Assembly: GCF_016804325.1 (NCBI RefSeq)
Contig: NZ_CP043627.1
Span: forward strand, 2,555,001 to 2,619,000
DNA: 64,000 nucleotides
Origin: Methylobacterium aquaticum
GTDB taxonomy: Bacteria > Pseudomonadota > Alphaproteobacteria > Rhizobiales > Beijerinckiaceae
Direction: 5' to 3'
The position numbers were made by a program, and so were the translations under genes. Below, piece by piece: positions 26,679 to 36,258 of the stretch (position 1 is the first letter of the stretch; the number at the start of each line of letters is the position of its first letter). The notes beneath the pieces are model-generated. The model had not been told where the DNA came from. It made no database searches and worked only from the letters and a program-made list of their open reading frames with translations.

Positions 26679-26825
26679 CCCCGGCGGGCGGACGGGGGCA
26701 GGGTCTCAGACATCCGGGCGGCTCCGTGGCGAGGCCCCGATACCGGGCCCGGGCACGGATCTATGCGGGGCCGCGCCGGCTTCCAGTGCGCCCGGATGCC
26801 GTAGGAGCACCGGAGGCCGGGACGA

Positions 26826-27596
26826 TCAGCCGAATTGCTCGCGCAGGATGCGCTCGTCCATGCCCTGGCCGGGATCGTGCAGCATCACGAGGTCGGTCGA
26901 GCGGTCGAGCTGGGTCTCGACCCGGGCGACGCGGCGGAACTCGGTATGGTCGGCCACCGCCGCGACGGGGCGGTATTCCGGGTCCTTCACCTCGATGCGG
27001 ATGCGGGCGTGGTTGGGAAGCAGCACGCTGCCCTGGCGCCGGGGCCGGAAGGCCGAGATCGGGGTCAGCGCGATGAGCTGGGACGAGATCGGCAGGATCG
27101 GCCCGCCGACCGAATGGTTGTAGGCGGTGGAGCCCACGGGGGTCGCCGCCAGCACCCCGTCGGCGATCAGCTCGGGCAGGCGGACCTGGCCGTCGATCGA
27201 GATCTTCAGCTTGGCGGTTTGGTGGGTCTGGCGCAGCATGTAGACCTCGTTGACCGCCCGCGCCGTGTGGGTGAGGCCGAGCACGTCGGTGACCACCATC
27301 AGGAGCGGATGGACCACGCTGCGCTGCGCCACCTCGAGCCGCTCGATCAGGTCGTCGAGGTGGAACTCGTTCATCAGGAAGCCGACGGTGCCGCGGTTCA
27401 TGCCGTAGATCGGCTTGCCCGTGCCCATGAAGCGGTGCAGCGCCTGGAGCATCAGCCCGTCGCCGCCTAAGCCCACCACCACGTCCGCCTCCTCGGGCGG
27501 CACGTGGTCGTAGCGCTGCATCAGGAGCTCGGCCGCCTGGCGGGCGTCGGGCGTCGGGCTCGCGATGAAGGCGATCTGGTTGAAGCGCCGCGCCAT
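26826..27596 (-). CDS. nadK: NAD kinase
   Basis: A 256-residue enzyme making NADP from NAD and ATP. It has the GGDG motif (VVGLGGDGLMLQALHR), the conserved NRGTVGFLMNEF segment and ADGVLAATPVGSTAYNHSVGG, which are characteristic. The start is placed at ATG 27596, giving normal length. The reading frame runs open upstream into a metallo-beta-lactamase gene, but the joining sequence looks non-coding and the normal size here makes a real fusion unlikely. Confidence 0.93.
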   Translation of the reverse strand: MARRFNQIAFIASPTPDARQAAELLMQRYDHVPPEEADVVVGLGGDGLMLQALHRFMGTGKPIYGMNRGTVGFLMNEFHLDDLIERLEVAQRSVVHPLLMVVTDVLGLTHTARAVNEVYMLRQTHQTAKLKISIDGQVRLPELIADGVLAATPVGSTAYNHSVGGPILPISSQLIALTPISAFRPRRQGSVLLPNHARIRIEVKDPEYRPVAAVADHTEFRRVARVETQLDRSTDLVMLHDPGQGMDERILREQFG

Positions 27597-27723
27597 GTGG
27601 GGTGTCCCGACCGCCGAAATCGTACAGGCCCGCCGCGCCTCCCTCGACGCCGACGGCCGCCGGGCCGTCGCCGGCCGCGGCGGCACGAGGCATAGCACGC
27701 GGGGGCGGCGTGTCGTCCAGCGC

Positions 27724-28690
27724 TCAGCCGAGGCCCACCCCCATTGCAGCGGCACGAACTCGTAGGCCGCGCCGGCCTTCGCGATGTGGCCGGCGGCCGG
27801 GAAGGGGGCGTGGTAGAAGGCGACCGGCAGCCGCTCGTCGGCGGCAAGCGCCAGCATCCGGTGGCGGGTGGCGCGGGCCTGATCGGCATCCATGTCGAAC
27901 AGCGCCGACCAATCGGGATGGCGCACGAACAGGGCCGGGTGGTTGGTGATGTCGGAGGCGATCAGCAAACGCCGCCCGCCGGATTCGAGCCGGAACGAGG
28001 TGTGGCCAGGGGTGTGGCCGGGGGTGCCGAGGGCCGTGAGGCCCGGCAGCACCTCCTTGTCCCAGGAATAGCGCTCGATAGTGAGGCCGCTGCCGAAAAT
28101 CTTCTGCACGGCGCCGAGATTGGCCTTCAGCGCCTCGGGCGGGTTCGCCATCCGGCCGTCATCCATCCAGAAGCGCCACTCGGCCTCCGGCACCAGAACT
28201 TGCGCGTTCGGGAAGGTCGGCGAGCCGTCCTTGCGCTTGAGGCCGAGGATGTGGTCGGGGTGGAAGTGGCTGATCACCACCGCGTCGATCGTGCCCGGCT
28301 CGATCCCGGCGAGCGCCAGCCCGCGCAACACGCCGCCGGTGCCGGGCGGACCGTTATCGGCGAAGCCCGCATCGACCAGCACCCGCTTGCCGCCGAGGGT
28401 GAGGAGGAGCGGCGTGAAGGTGATCGGCAGGGTGTCGGTCGGCAGGAAGGCCTGGGCCAGAGCCGACTGGACCTCGGGGAGGGGGGCGTTGCGCACGAAG
28501 CCCGCATCGAGGGGACGCTTCACCCCGCCCTCGTGCAGGGCGGTCACCGAGGCCTCGCCGAGGCGATAGCGGTAGACCCCCGGCAGGTCGGCGGCCGGCG
28601 CCGCGGCGCCGCCGGCGAGGCCGGGGGCGCTGGCAAGCACCGGGCCGGCGATGATGCCCCCGCCATGAGGGTGCGACGGTTCATCGACAT
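27724..28690 (-). pseudogene. Secreted metallo-beta-lactamase-fold hydrolase, two frame breaks
   Basis: The start at ATG 28690 has GGAGG just before it and opens a Tat-like signal (MNRRTLMAG). The frame then breaks at a run of five C (28657-28661); adding one base joins it to the main frame with IIAGPVLASAPGLAGG. The catalytic fold is clear: HFHPDH zinc motif, GHTPGHTSF and ASDITNHPA. A second break near 27734-27742 removes the stop; adding one base gives WGWGLG and TGA at 27724. The repaired protein would be 322 residues. Substrate unknown; resembles lactonase-like MBL proteins. Confidence 0.8.
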
Positions 28691-28838
28691 GGAGGCCTCC
28701 CGGCAGACTGTTCCTCCCGCAGCTAGAGCGCGGGCCGCGGAAGGGGATGGGTGCCGCACGGATCCGTCACGCGCGCGATACAGCCGCGCGCCGCCGTCGT
28801 GTACCGTGGCGGCGAATCACCAGCAGGGCAGGACGCTC

Positions 28839-30575
28839 ATGGGCACCAGGATCGCCGCATTCGGCATCGGTCTTTTCTCGGCGTTCCTCGTCGTGACGGT
28901 CCCGCGGGAGGCCGCGTACGCCGCCTCGCGGGCGCCGGTCGCCGCCGAGCACGGCATGGTCGTGACGGCCCAGCATCTCGCGACGCGGGTCGGCGTCGAT
29001 GTGCTGAAGCAGGGCGGCAACGCGATCGATGCGGCGGTCGCGGTCGGCTACGCGCTGGCGGTGGTCTATCCGGCCGCCGGCAATCTCGGCGGCGGCGGCT
29101 TCATGACGATCCAGCGCGCCGACGGCAGCCGGACCTTCCTGGATTTCCGCGAGAAGGCGCCGCTCGCCGCCACCCGCGACATGTTCCTCGACAAGGAGGG
29201 GAACGTCGTCAAGGGCGCGAGCACCAAGACCTTCCTGGCGGTCGGCGTGCCCGGCACCGTGTCCGGCCTCGAGGAGGCGCTGGCGAAATACGGCACGAAG
29301 CCCCGCGCCGAGCTGATCGCGCCGGCGATCAAGCTGGCGGAAGAGGGTTTTTCCCTCGACCAGGGCGACGTCGACATGCTGGGAACCGCCACCGAGGATC
29401 TCGGCAAGGATCCGGCCTCGGCGAAAATCTTCCTGAACCAGGGGCGGCCCTATCGCGTCGGCGACACGCTGGTGCAGACGGACCTCGCCGGGACGCTGCG
29501 GGCGATCGGCGCGCACGGCAAGGACGGGTTCTACAAGGGCGCGGTCGCCGAGGCGCTGACCGGGGCGAGCAAGGCGCAAGGCGGGCTCATCGTCCAGGCC
29601 GACCTCGACCGCTACGCCACCCGCGAATTGCCGCCGATCGAGTGCGACTATCGCGGCTACCGGGTGATCTCGGCCCCGCCGCCCAGCTCCGGCGGGGTGG
29701 TGATCTGCGAGATGCTGAACATCCTCGAAGGCTACGACCTCGCCAAGCTCGGCTGGGGCTCGGCGCAGGCGGTCCATTACGAGATCGAGGCGATGCGCCA
29801 CGCCTATCTCGACCGCAACAGCTATCTCGGCGACCCGGATTTCGTGAAGAACCCGGTCGCCCGGCTGACCGACAAGGCCTATGCGGGCAAGATCCGCGCC
29901 GTCATCGACCCGCAGAAGGCCGGGGTCTCGGCCGAACTGAAGCCCGGCGTAGCCCCGCACGAGGGCAGCAACACCACCCATTACTCGATCGTCGACTCGC
30001 AGGGCAACGCGGTCTCGGTGACCTACACCCTCAACGACTGGTTCGGCGTGCGGATCACCGCGCCGGGGACCGGCGTCCTCCTCAACAACGAGATGGACGA
30101 CTTCACCGCCAAGGTCGGCGTGCCGAACATCTACGGCCTGCTCCAGGGCGAGGCCAACGCCGTCGCGCCCGGCAAGACCCCGTTGAGCTCGATGAGCCCG
30201 ACCATCGTCGCCAAGGACGGCAAGCCGGTCTTCGTGACGGGGACCCCCGGCGGCAGCCGGATCATCACGGTGGTGCTGCACAGCATCCTCAACGTGATCG
30301 ATTACGGGATGAACGTGCAGGAAGCCGTGGATGCGCCGCGCCTCCACAACCAGTGGATGCCCGACGTGACCAATGTCGAGCGCTTCGCCCTGTCGCCGGA
30401 CACCCGCCGGATCCTGGAGGGCATGGGGCATAAATTCGGCCCGGCCCAGCCGGCGAACCACCTGGCGGCGATCCTGATCGGCGCGCCGGTCCTGGGCGGC
30501 AAGCCGGTGGGGGCGTTTCGGTACTATGGGGCGAACGATCCGCGGCGGAATACCGGGAGTGCGTTGGGGTATTGA
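28839..30575 (+). CDS. ggt: Gamma-glutamyltransferase
   Basis: A 578-residue periplasmic Ntn-hydrolase precursor that cleaves or transfers gamma-glutamyl groups, mainly of glutathione. It has a signal peptide to about residue 30, the large-subunit start AEHGMVVTAQHLAT, and the self-processing site NTTHYSIVD, with the expected nucleophile Thr379. GGLGGGG-like loops and SSMSPTIV, GTPGGSRI follow in the small subunit. GGCAGGA lies before the ATG at 28839. Single gene, divergent from the MBL gene. Confidence 0.95.
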   Translation: MGTRIAAFGIGLFSAFLVVTVPREAAYAASRAPVAAEHGMVVTAQHLATRVGVDVLKQGGNAIDAAVAVGYALAVVYPAAGNLGGGGFMTIQRADGSRTFLDFREKAPLAATRDMFLDKEGNVVKGASTKTFLAVGVPGTVSGLEEALAKYGTKPRAELIAPAIKLAEEGFSLDQGDVDMLGTATEDLGKDPASAKIFLNQGRPYRVGDTLVQTDLAGTLRAIGAHGKDGFYKGAVAEALTGASKAQGGLIVQADLDRYATRELPPIECDYRGYRVISAPPPSSGGVVICEMLNILEGYDLAKLGWGSAQAVHYEIEAMRHAYLDRNSYLGDPDFVKNPVARLTDKAYAGKIRAVIDPQKAGVSAELKPGVAPHEGSNTTHYSIVDSQGNAVSVTYTLNDWFGVRITAPGTGVLLNNEMDDFTAKVGVPNIYGLLQGEANAVAPGKTPLSSMSPTIVAKDGKPVFVTGTPGGSRIITVVLHSILNVIDYGMNVQEAVDAPRLHNQWMPDVTNVERFALSPDTRRILEGMGHKFGPAQPANHLAAILIGAPVLGGKPVGAFRYYGANDPRRNTGSALGY

Positions 30576-30616
30576 TGGGGGGGTGCCGTGGAAGCCTCGC
30601 GCTTCCGCGGCGCGTA

Positions 30617-30658
30617 GGCGGCGACGACTTGGCGGCGACGACTTGGCGGCGACGACGT
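30617..30658. repeat. 14-base tandem repeat
   Basis: The unit GGCGGCGACGACTT occurs twice exactly (30617-30630, 30631-30644) and a third time nearly complete (30645-30656), with a degenerate CCACGACTTGG copy just after. It lies in the 313-base gene-free gap between ggt and the transglutaminase gene. No coding or other function is visible in this gap. Confidence 0.7.
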
Positions 30659-30888
30659 CGTAGCCACGACTTGGCAGCTCGGATACCGGTGCGCCAGCAC
30701 CGTTCGCTCCCGCACCGTCGCAGAGTGTGGCCCGAGAATCGCTCCCTCGACGATACGGACCGGTCAGGCTGCAAAGACACGCGTCTTCTGTCATACATCG
30801 TTTCGATGCGGCCTCGCGATCCGGCGGCGCGACCCGGCCCGAATCCGCGGGGAGGGCGTGCTCCCGACCGGCTCCGCGGGGACAATCC

Positions 30889-31707
30889 ATGCGCATCCAG
30901 GTCGGCTGTGAAATGACCTACGACTTCGCGCACGACACACCGGTCGTCGCGATGCTGAACGTCCACGCCTCGCGGTTCTCCGATCTCGAGAGGCCCGACT
31001 ACCTGCAGACGGTGCCGGCCGTCCCGCTGGAAGGGTATCGCGACACGTTCGGGAACTGGTGCAACCGCTTCGTCGCCCCAGCGGGGCGCTTCACGCTCAG
31101 GACCGATACGATCGTGCGCGACCACGGCAACTGGGACGTGGCCGATCCGCGCGCACAGCAGGAGGCGGTGCATGCCCTGCCCGTGGAGACGCTGCTCTAC
31201 CTCCTCGGCAGCCGGTACTGCGAGACCGACCGCCTCTCTCAGACCGCCTGGGACCTGTTCGGGACCATGGCGCCGGGTTGGGCGCGGGTACAGGCGGTCT
31301 GCGATTACGTGCACGATCGCATCACCTTCGGCTACGCGCATTCGCGACCCACGCGGACGGCGCTGGAGGCGTTCGACGAGCGTCGCGGCGTGTGTCGCGA
31401 TTACGCGCATCTCGCGATCACCCTGTGCCGCTGCCTCAACATCCCGGCCCGCTACTGCACCGGATACATCAGCGATATCGGCCTGCATCTCCCGCACGCC
31501 CCGGGTGATTTCGCGGCGTGGATGGAGGTCTTCCTCGGCGGCCGCTGGCATACGTTCGATCCGCGCAACAACAGCCCGCGCATCGGCAGGATCCTGATCG
31601 CCTACGGACGGGATGCGGCCGACGCCCCCCTGACGCTCACGTTCGGGCCGAACACCCTAGTGGACTTTCATGTGACGACAGAGGAAGCGCAGCCGCTGAC
31701 CGCGTGA
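30889..31707 (+). CDS. Transglutaminase-like cysteine protease-fold protein
   Basis: A 272-residue soluble protein with a transglutaminase-like core: the nucleophile Cys in RRGVCRDYAHLAITLCR, the active-site His in WMEVFLGGRWHTFDPRN and the catalytic Asp in the same segment. The N-terminal half has the beta-rich domain typical of this bacterial family. Many such proteins act as cytoplasmic proteases or amidases; the substrate is unknown. The ATG at 30889 follows a weak GGGGA ribosome site. Confidence 0.85.
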   Translation: MRIQVGCEMTYDFAHDTPVVAMLNVHASRFSDLERPDYLQTVPAVPLEGYRDTFGNWCNRFVAPAGRFTLRTDTIVRDHGNWDVADPRAQQEAVHALPVETLLYLLGSRYCETDRLSQTAWDLFGTMAPGWARVQAVCDYVHDRITFGYAHSRPTRTALEAFDERRGVCRDYAHLAITLCRCLNIPARYCTGYISDIGLHLPHAPGDFAAWMEVFLGGRWHTFDPRNNSPRIGRILIAYGRDAADAPLTLTFGPNTLVDFHVTTEEAQPLTA

Positions 31708-31960
31708 ACGGCGCCCCGAGCCTTCCGGCTGGCGGAGGCAGGCCCATCGGCCGGGGTCGCGGCATCGACCCGAGATGCCGATGCATCGATGCGATCTCGG
31801 GCTTGAACGAGATCGCTCGCGTGATTGCCCCATCTCGACTTGTCGATGCCAAGCCCAACAATCCGAAACCCTGCGCCTGGCGAAATCCCGAGAACGGCAG
31901 CAAAGGCCGCTCTCGGCAAGCTCCGGCATCATTTCAGCCGGCAGGAATCCCTTCCATGGC

Positions 31961-31989
31961 AGCGCCCGATCGCCGGGCGATCGGGCGCT
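31961..31989. terminator. Perfect hairpin between convergent genes
   Basis: AGCGCCCGATCGCC (31961-31974), one G, then the exact complement to 31989 forms a 14-base-pair stem with almost no loop. On the plus strand it is followed by GTTCCAGGTTTTCG. It sits between the transglutaminase and the cold-shock gene, which point at each other, and could stop both. The rest of 31708-32047 shows no gene. Confidence 0.55.
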
Positions 31990-32047
31990 GTTCCAGGTTT
32001 TCGATCTTACCGCGACGAACCGACCTCCGCCTCGTCGCAAAGATGGT

Positions 32048-32257
32048 TCAAGCGACCTTCAGGTTCTCGGCAGAGGCTTTACCGCGACGCTGGTCGACCA
32101 CCACCTCGTAGGAGATCTTCTGGCCGTCCGCGAGGTCGCGGAGGCCCGCCCGCTCGACCGCGGAGATGTGGACGAACACGTCCTGGCCGCCGTCGTCGGG
32201 CTGGATGAAACCGAAGCCCTTGGTTCCGTTGAACCACTTCACCGTACCGGTTGCCAT
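32048..32257 (-). CDS. Cold-shock protein
   Basis: A 69-residue single-stranded nucleic-acid-binding protein of the CspA family. RNP1 is KGFGFIQ and RNP2 is VFVHI; the protein starts [25 protein letters not shown] lies 6 bases before the ATG at 32257. The upstream YkgJ-like gene reads into it in the same frame with no stop between, but the strong internal start makes an independent cold-shock protein the best reading. Confidence 0.93.
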   Translation of the reverse strand: MATGTVKWFNGTKGFGFIQPDDGGQDVFVHISAVERAGLRDLADGQKISYEVVVDQRRGKASAENLKVA

Positions 32258-32286
32258 GAGCGTACCTCCCTCGATGGTCATGGGCT

Positions 32287-32857
32287 CTACCCGATCCGGT
32301 GGCTCGCCGCCCCCCCCATAATTCGCGCCATCGCGCGCGTAGCCGAGCCTGGGCCTCCAGGCCGCGGCCTCGTGCGATCGGCCCGTCTGCGCCCCCACGC
32401 CCAGGATGGCACTCCGTAACCGATCCGCATGCGCCTCTTGCGGATAAACCAGAGACGCCGTTTGCCCGACGGCGCTCCAGACCGGCAGCGAGCCTTCGCG
32501 CACGAACATGGCGATCGCCTCGATCGCCTCCCACCGATCGGGATCGTCGGCGCCGGAGACCGCTCGACAGACGATGCGGGCGCGCAAGAATGGATCACCG
32601 GCGGTCGGGTCCGTCTCCAGGGAGAGCATGACGCCCGACCGGTCGGGCCTCATCTCGTCCGGGAGCGCCTCGATCTTGCGCCAGAGGCAGTACCATCGCG
32701 CGCAGGCCGGCGGGCGATCATGGTACATTCCACAGGAATCACCCGTGCTGTGCCCGCACAGGACCCCCGCCGGCTTGGCGAGGGCCTGCACCTCGAGAAG
32801 GTGGCAACATGCGGTGCAAGAGCCGCAGTGGCGGCCCGGGACGAGTGCCTGCGACAT
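32287..32857 (-). CDS. YkgJ-like cysteine-cluster protein, end uncertain
   Basis: Starts at ATG 32857. The first 60 residues carry a YkgJ-type zinc or iron cluster: [21 protein letters not shown] and PPACARWYC. The C-terminal part is not conserved with anything I recognise. In the sequence as given the frame stays open into the cold-shock gene down to 32048. With one G fewer in the eight-base run at 32310-32317 it would end at TAG 32287-32289 as a 189-residue protein. Function of the family is unknown. Confidence 0.7.
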
Positions 32858-33004
32858 CCGCACGGTTTAGCCCGATGCCGGCACGCTCGTCATGTCCGAA
32901 CGACTGCCTCGTGGCTGCCCCGATACGGCGCAACGATCGACGCTCGTCCCCGCACGGCTTCCCACCACCGGCCAGGGCGGGCGCGGAGCCACCCGTTCCG
33001 CCCC

Positions 33005-33703
33005 TCACGCCGCCACCGGCACCCCGCCGAACCGGCGCTGCCGGGCGCGGAACGCCGTCATCGCCGCGGCCAGTTCCGCCTCGCCGAAATCCGGCCAGGC
33101 GCAGGGCGTGAAGTGCAGTTCGGCATAGGCGCTCTCCCACAGCAGGAAATCGGAGAGGCGCTGCTCGCCGCTGGTGCGGATCACGAGGTCGACCTCCGGG
33201 GCGCCGTCGCCGGTGACGAGGCGGGCGAACTCCTCGCGGGTGGCGTCGGGGGCGGCGAGCCGGGCGGCGGAGAGGATCGCGTCGCGGGCCGAGTAGTCGA
33301 GGGCGATGCGCAGGTGCAGGCGGGTGCCGGCCCGGGTCGCCGCCTCGGCCGCCGTGATGGCCTCGGCGAGGCCCTCGGGCAGGCGGTCGCGCCGGCCGAT
33401 CACGGTGAGGCGGATGCCGTCGCGGCGCAGGATGTCGACCTCGCGGGTCAGGTAGAGGCGCAAGAGACCCATCAGCCCGGACACCTCGGCCGCAGGCCGG
33501 CGCCAGTTGTCGGAGGAGAAGGCGTAGAGCGTCAGCGTGCCGATGCCCTCCGCGGGCGCCGCCCGCGCCACACGCCGCACCGTCGCGACCCCGGCCTCGT
33601 GCCCGACGCCACGGGGCAGGCCGCGGCGTTCCGCCCAGCGGCCGTTGCCGTCCATGATCAGGCCGACGTGAATCCTGTCTTCCTGTGCGGAAGTGCTTTG
33701 CAT
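33005..33703 (-). CDS. uppS: Isoprenyl (undecaprenyl) diphosphate synthase family protein
   Basis: A 232-residue cis-prenyltransferase that extends farnesyl diphosphate with isopentenyl diphosphate. Conserved blocks are VGLIMDGNGRWA, TLTLYAFSSDNWRRP, RIALDYSARDAI and the C-terminal DLVIRTSGEQRLSDF. GGAG lies 8 bases before ATG 33703. Housekeeping uppS usually sits with frr and cdsA; here it stands beside a regulator and a membrane gene, so it could be a second copy with another chain length. Confidence 0.9.
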   Translation of the reverse strand: MQSTSAQEDRIHVGLIMDGNGRWAERRGLPRGVGHEAGVATVRRVARAAPAEGIGTLTLYAFSSDNWRRPAAEVSGLMGLLRLYLTREVDILRRDGIRLTVIGRRDRLPEGLAEAITAAEAATRAGTRLHLRIALDYSARDAILSAARLAAPDATREEFARLVTGDGAPEVDLVIRTSGEQRLSDFLLWESAYAELHFTPCAWPDFGEAELAAAMTAFRARQRRFGGVPVAA

Positions 33704-33737
33704 CGCAAAGTCTCCGGGTAAAAAAGGGGGGAAAGGG

Positions 33738-34097
33738 TCAGGCGGGGCGGGGCGCCGGCTCGCCCTCACCCTGGCGGGCGGCCTCGGCGGCGTCGCGGAC
33801 CACGCGCTCCAGCACCGCGAGATAGGCGACGAAGCGCTCGCGCCCGGCCGGGGTGAGGCGGCAGGTGGTGAGCGGGCGCCGTCCCTCGTAGCCCTTGTGG
33901 ATCTCGACGAGGCCGGCCTCCTCCAGCACCCCGAGATGGCGGCTGAGATTGCCGTCGGTGAGGCCGCAGAGCTGCTTGAGGTCGGCGAAGGCCAGGGGCT
34001 TGGGGTGCGAGGCGAGCGAGGTGAGCAGGCTGAGCCGCGCCCGCTCGTGCATCACCCGGTCGAGCCCGTCATACGCGAACGGCGCGGAGTCAGGCAT
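33738..34097 (-). CDS. Winged-helix transcriptional regulator
   Basis: A 119-residue DNA-binding protein: RLSLLTSLASHPKPLAFADL, then the recognition region LTDGNLSRHLGVLEEAGLVEI and the wing KGYEGRRPLTTCRLTPAGR. This is the ArsR/MarR-like one-domain type without visible metal ligands. It starts inside the 3' end of the membrane protein gene (8-base overlap), so the pair are likely cotranscribed, and the regulator may control that operon. Confidence 0.85.
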   Translation of the reverse strand: MPDSAPFAYDGLDRVMHERARLSLLTSLASHPKPLAFADLKQLCGLTDGNLSRHLGVLEEAGLVEIHKGYEGRRPLTTCRLTPAGRERFVAYLAVLERVVRDAAEAARQGEGEPAPRPA

Positions 34098-34730
34098 GGT
34101 CGCCTCCCGGGGCGCGGTGGAGGATGAGGGCCAGCAGCCCCTGGCCGAGGGCGAAGGGCAGGCCCATGGTCCAGGGCGAGAGCGCATGCCCCTCGGAAGC
34201 GGCCGCGATGGCGCCGAGACCCGCGACGAGGTACCAGCCCGCCGCCCAGGCCACCGGCCGGGGCAGGGCGCGCAAGGACGAAAACAGCCCGAGCCCGACC
34301 AGCATCTGCCACAGGCCCGGCAGCAGCCATAGCGATCCGGGCGAGAGGCGCGCCAGGACGAAGAGCAGCAGCGCCCCGGCGGCACCGGCCGGCAGGAACG
34401 CCTCGACGGCGTTGACGATCATCGCGTCGGCGAGGCCCGAATGGTGCCGGCGGCTGCGCGCCCGCATCTCGGCCCCGATCACCCCGACCGAGAGGAACGC
34501 GGTGGCGACCCAGCCGGCGAGGAAGGTGAGGGCCGCGCGGTCGGATCGTCGAGGAGGACGGCCTGGAGGCACGCGGTGGCGAGCGCCAGGCCGCCGGTGA
34601 GGACGAGCGCCGAGGGGCCGTAGCCCTGGAAGGCGGTGCCGGCGGCGACCTGGCTCCTGATCGCCACGATATCGGCCAGCACCTTGTCGAGGTCGGCCTT
34701 GCCGAGATCCGTCCGGTCGAGGTCGCGCAT
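34090..34730 (-). pseudogene. Integral membrane protein, single-base frameshift
   Basis: The first 60 residues, from ATG 34730, are in one frame (MRDLDRTDLGKADLDKVLAD, then a membrane segment ending LLDDP). The rest, with at least four membrane segments (ALTFLAGWVATAFLSVGVIG onward), continues in the next frame to 34090. Adding one base near 34537-34544 restores a protein of 213 residues. It is paired with the overlapping winged-helix regulator. No function recognised. Confidence 0.7.
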
Positions 34731-34926
34731 CGGGGAACCCGCATCAACTTTCCGATGCAAAGTACGCCGTCAGGCAAAGTCGCGCAAGCGGATTCGGGCG
34801 GCCGACCTGGCCGCCCGATGGTCCCTAGAGCGCCTCACGATCGCGCTGCCATCGTGAAGCGGTCTATATCATTGATTTTGCTGCATTTTCTGCGACGAAC
34901 CGGCATCCACTTCGCCGGAAAATGCT

Positions 34927-36165
34927 CTAGCGGTTGGCCCGCGCCAGGGCGGCGTGGAGCAGGACGTTCACGCCCGGCAGGGTCGGCTCCAGGGCGATGT
35001 CCTCGGCCTCGTTGTGGGTGATGCCGTCCCGGCAGGGGGTGAAGATCATGCAGGCGGGAGCGACCCGGGCGACGTGGTAGGCGTCGTGGCCGGCCTGGGA
35101 GCGCAGGTCCATGGTCGGGACGCCGAGGTGTTTCGCGGTCTCGCGCAGCAGGCCGATCAGCCCGTCGTCGAAGGAGAACACCCCGAACCCCCATTCCTCG
35201 GCGACGGAGATCTGCGTCAGCGAGCGGGCGGCGCAATCGGGCAGGGCGGCACGCAGGCTCGCCTTCATGGTCTCGAGCGTCTCGAGCTTCGGGGCCCGCA
35301 TGTCGATGAAGAGTTCGGCGTATTCCGACAGGGTGCCGGGGAGGTTCGGCACCAGGTCGAGCCGGGCGGCGGTGGCCTTGGCGTCGGTGTCGGCGTGGGC
35401 CCAGCCGATGTCGTTGACCGCTACCGCCACCATGGCGGCGCCGACCAGCGCGTTGTGGCGCTCGCCCATCGGGGTCGGGCCGGTATGGGCGGTGGCGCCC
35501 TCGACGGCGATGCGCATGCCGCAGCTCGGATAGCCGCCGGTGACGATGCCGACCGGCACGCCGGCCCTGTCGAGGGCCGGGCCCTGCTCGATATGGAGCT
35601 CGAAATAGGCGTCGATGCTGCGCCCGCCGACCGCCTCCGGCCCGCGATAGCCGATGCCGTCGAGCGCGTCGCCGAAGCGGATCCCGTCGCGGTCGCGCCG
35701 GTTCTCGACCCAGTCCGGCGTCGCCTGGCCGGACCAGGCCAGCGAGCAGAGCATCGGCGGGGAGAACCGCGCGCCCTCCTCGTTGGTCCAGTTCACCACC
35801 TCGATCGCGCGCTTCGTGGCGATCCCGAGATCGTCGAGGGTGCGCAGCACCTCCAGCCCCGCCAGCACGCCCAGGATGCCGTCGAAGCGCCCGCCGGCCC
35901 ACTGGGTGTCGAGGTGGCTGCCGATCACCACCGGCGGCAGGTCCGGCTCGCTGCCTTCGCGCCGCAGCACCATGTTGCCGAGCCCGTCGACGGTCAGCGG
36001 ATAGCCGCCCTCCTGCGCCCAAGCTTTCAGCTGGTCGCGCATCACCCGGTCCGGCTCGGTCAGGGTCAGGCGCCGCAGGCCGCCGCGGGGCCCGGTGCCG
36101 ATGCCGGCCGACACCATCAGGGTGTCCCAGAGCCGGGAGCCGTTCACGGAGAGGTTGGTGGTCAT
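34927..36165 (-). CDS. Zn-dependent hydantoinase/carbamoylase family hydrolase
   Basis: A 412-residue M20-family amidohydrolase close to N-carbamoyl-L-amino-acid hydrolases and allantoate amidohydrolases. Metal ligands are seen in GSHLDTQWAGGRFDG (His84, Asp95), NWTNEEG (Glu129) and HIEQGP; the C-terminal QAGHDAYH completes the site. MRIAVEGATAHTGPTPM is the dimerisation domain. ATG 36165 gives the usual length. Substrate could be a carbamoyl amino acid, a ureide or a beta-ureido acid. Confidence 0.88.
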   Translation of the reverse strand: MTTNLSVNGSRLWDTLMVSAGIGTGPRGGLRRLTLTEPDRVMRDQLKAWAQEGGYPLTVDGLGNMVLRREGSEPDLPPVVIGSHLDTQWAGGRFDGILGVLAGLEVLRTLDDLGIATKRAIEVVNWTNEEGARFSPPMLCSLAWSGQATPDWVENRRDRDGIRFGDALDGIGYRGPEAVGGRSIDAYFELHIEQGPALDRAGVPVGIVTGGYPSCGMRIAVEGATAHTGPTPMGERHNALVGAAMVAVAVNDIGWAHADTDAKATAARLDLVPNLPGTLSEYAELFIDMRAPKLETLETMKASLRAALPDCAARSLTQISVAEEWGFGVFSFDDGLIGLLRETAKHLGVPTMDLRSQAGHDAYHVARVAPACMIFTPCRDGITHNEAEDIALEPTLPGVNVLLHAALARANR

Positions 36166-36258
36166 CGAAGGCCTCGCACTGTGCTCAAGGTTGGCGAGCG
36201 CCAGCATGCGAGGCCCGTGCCCGGCGGACAAGCGCCGGGCGCAAGGGTGGGGTGCGCG

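Noticed and set aside
26826..28640. A 604-residue MBL-NAD kinase fusion
   Set aside because: The linker has no domain character, the kinase has its own normal start, and single-base additions restore two separate genes.
30617..30680. Possible CRISPR-like array
   Set aside because: The repeats are only 14 bases, directly adjacent and without spacers.
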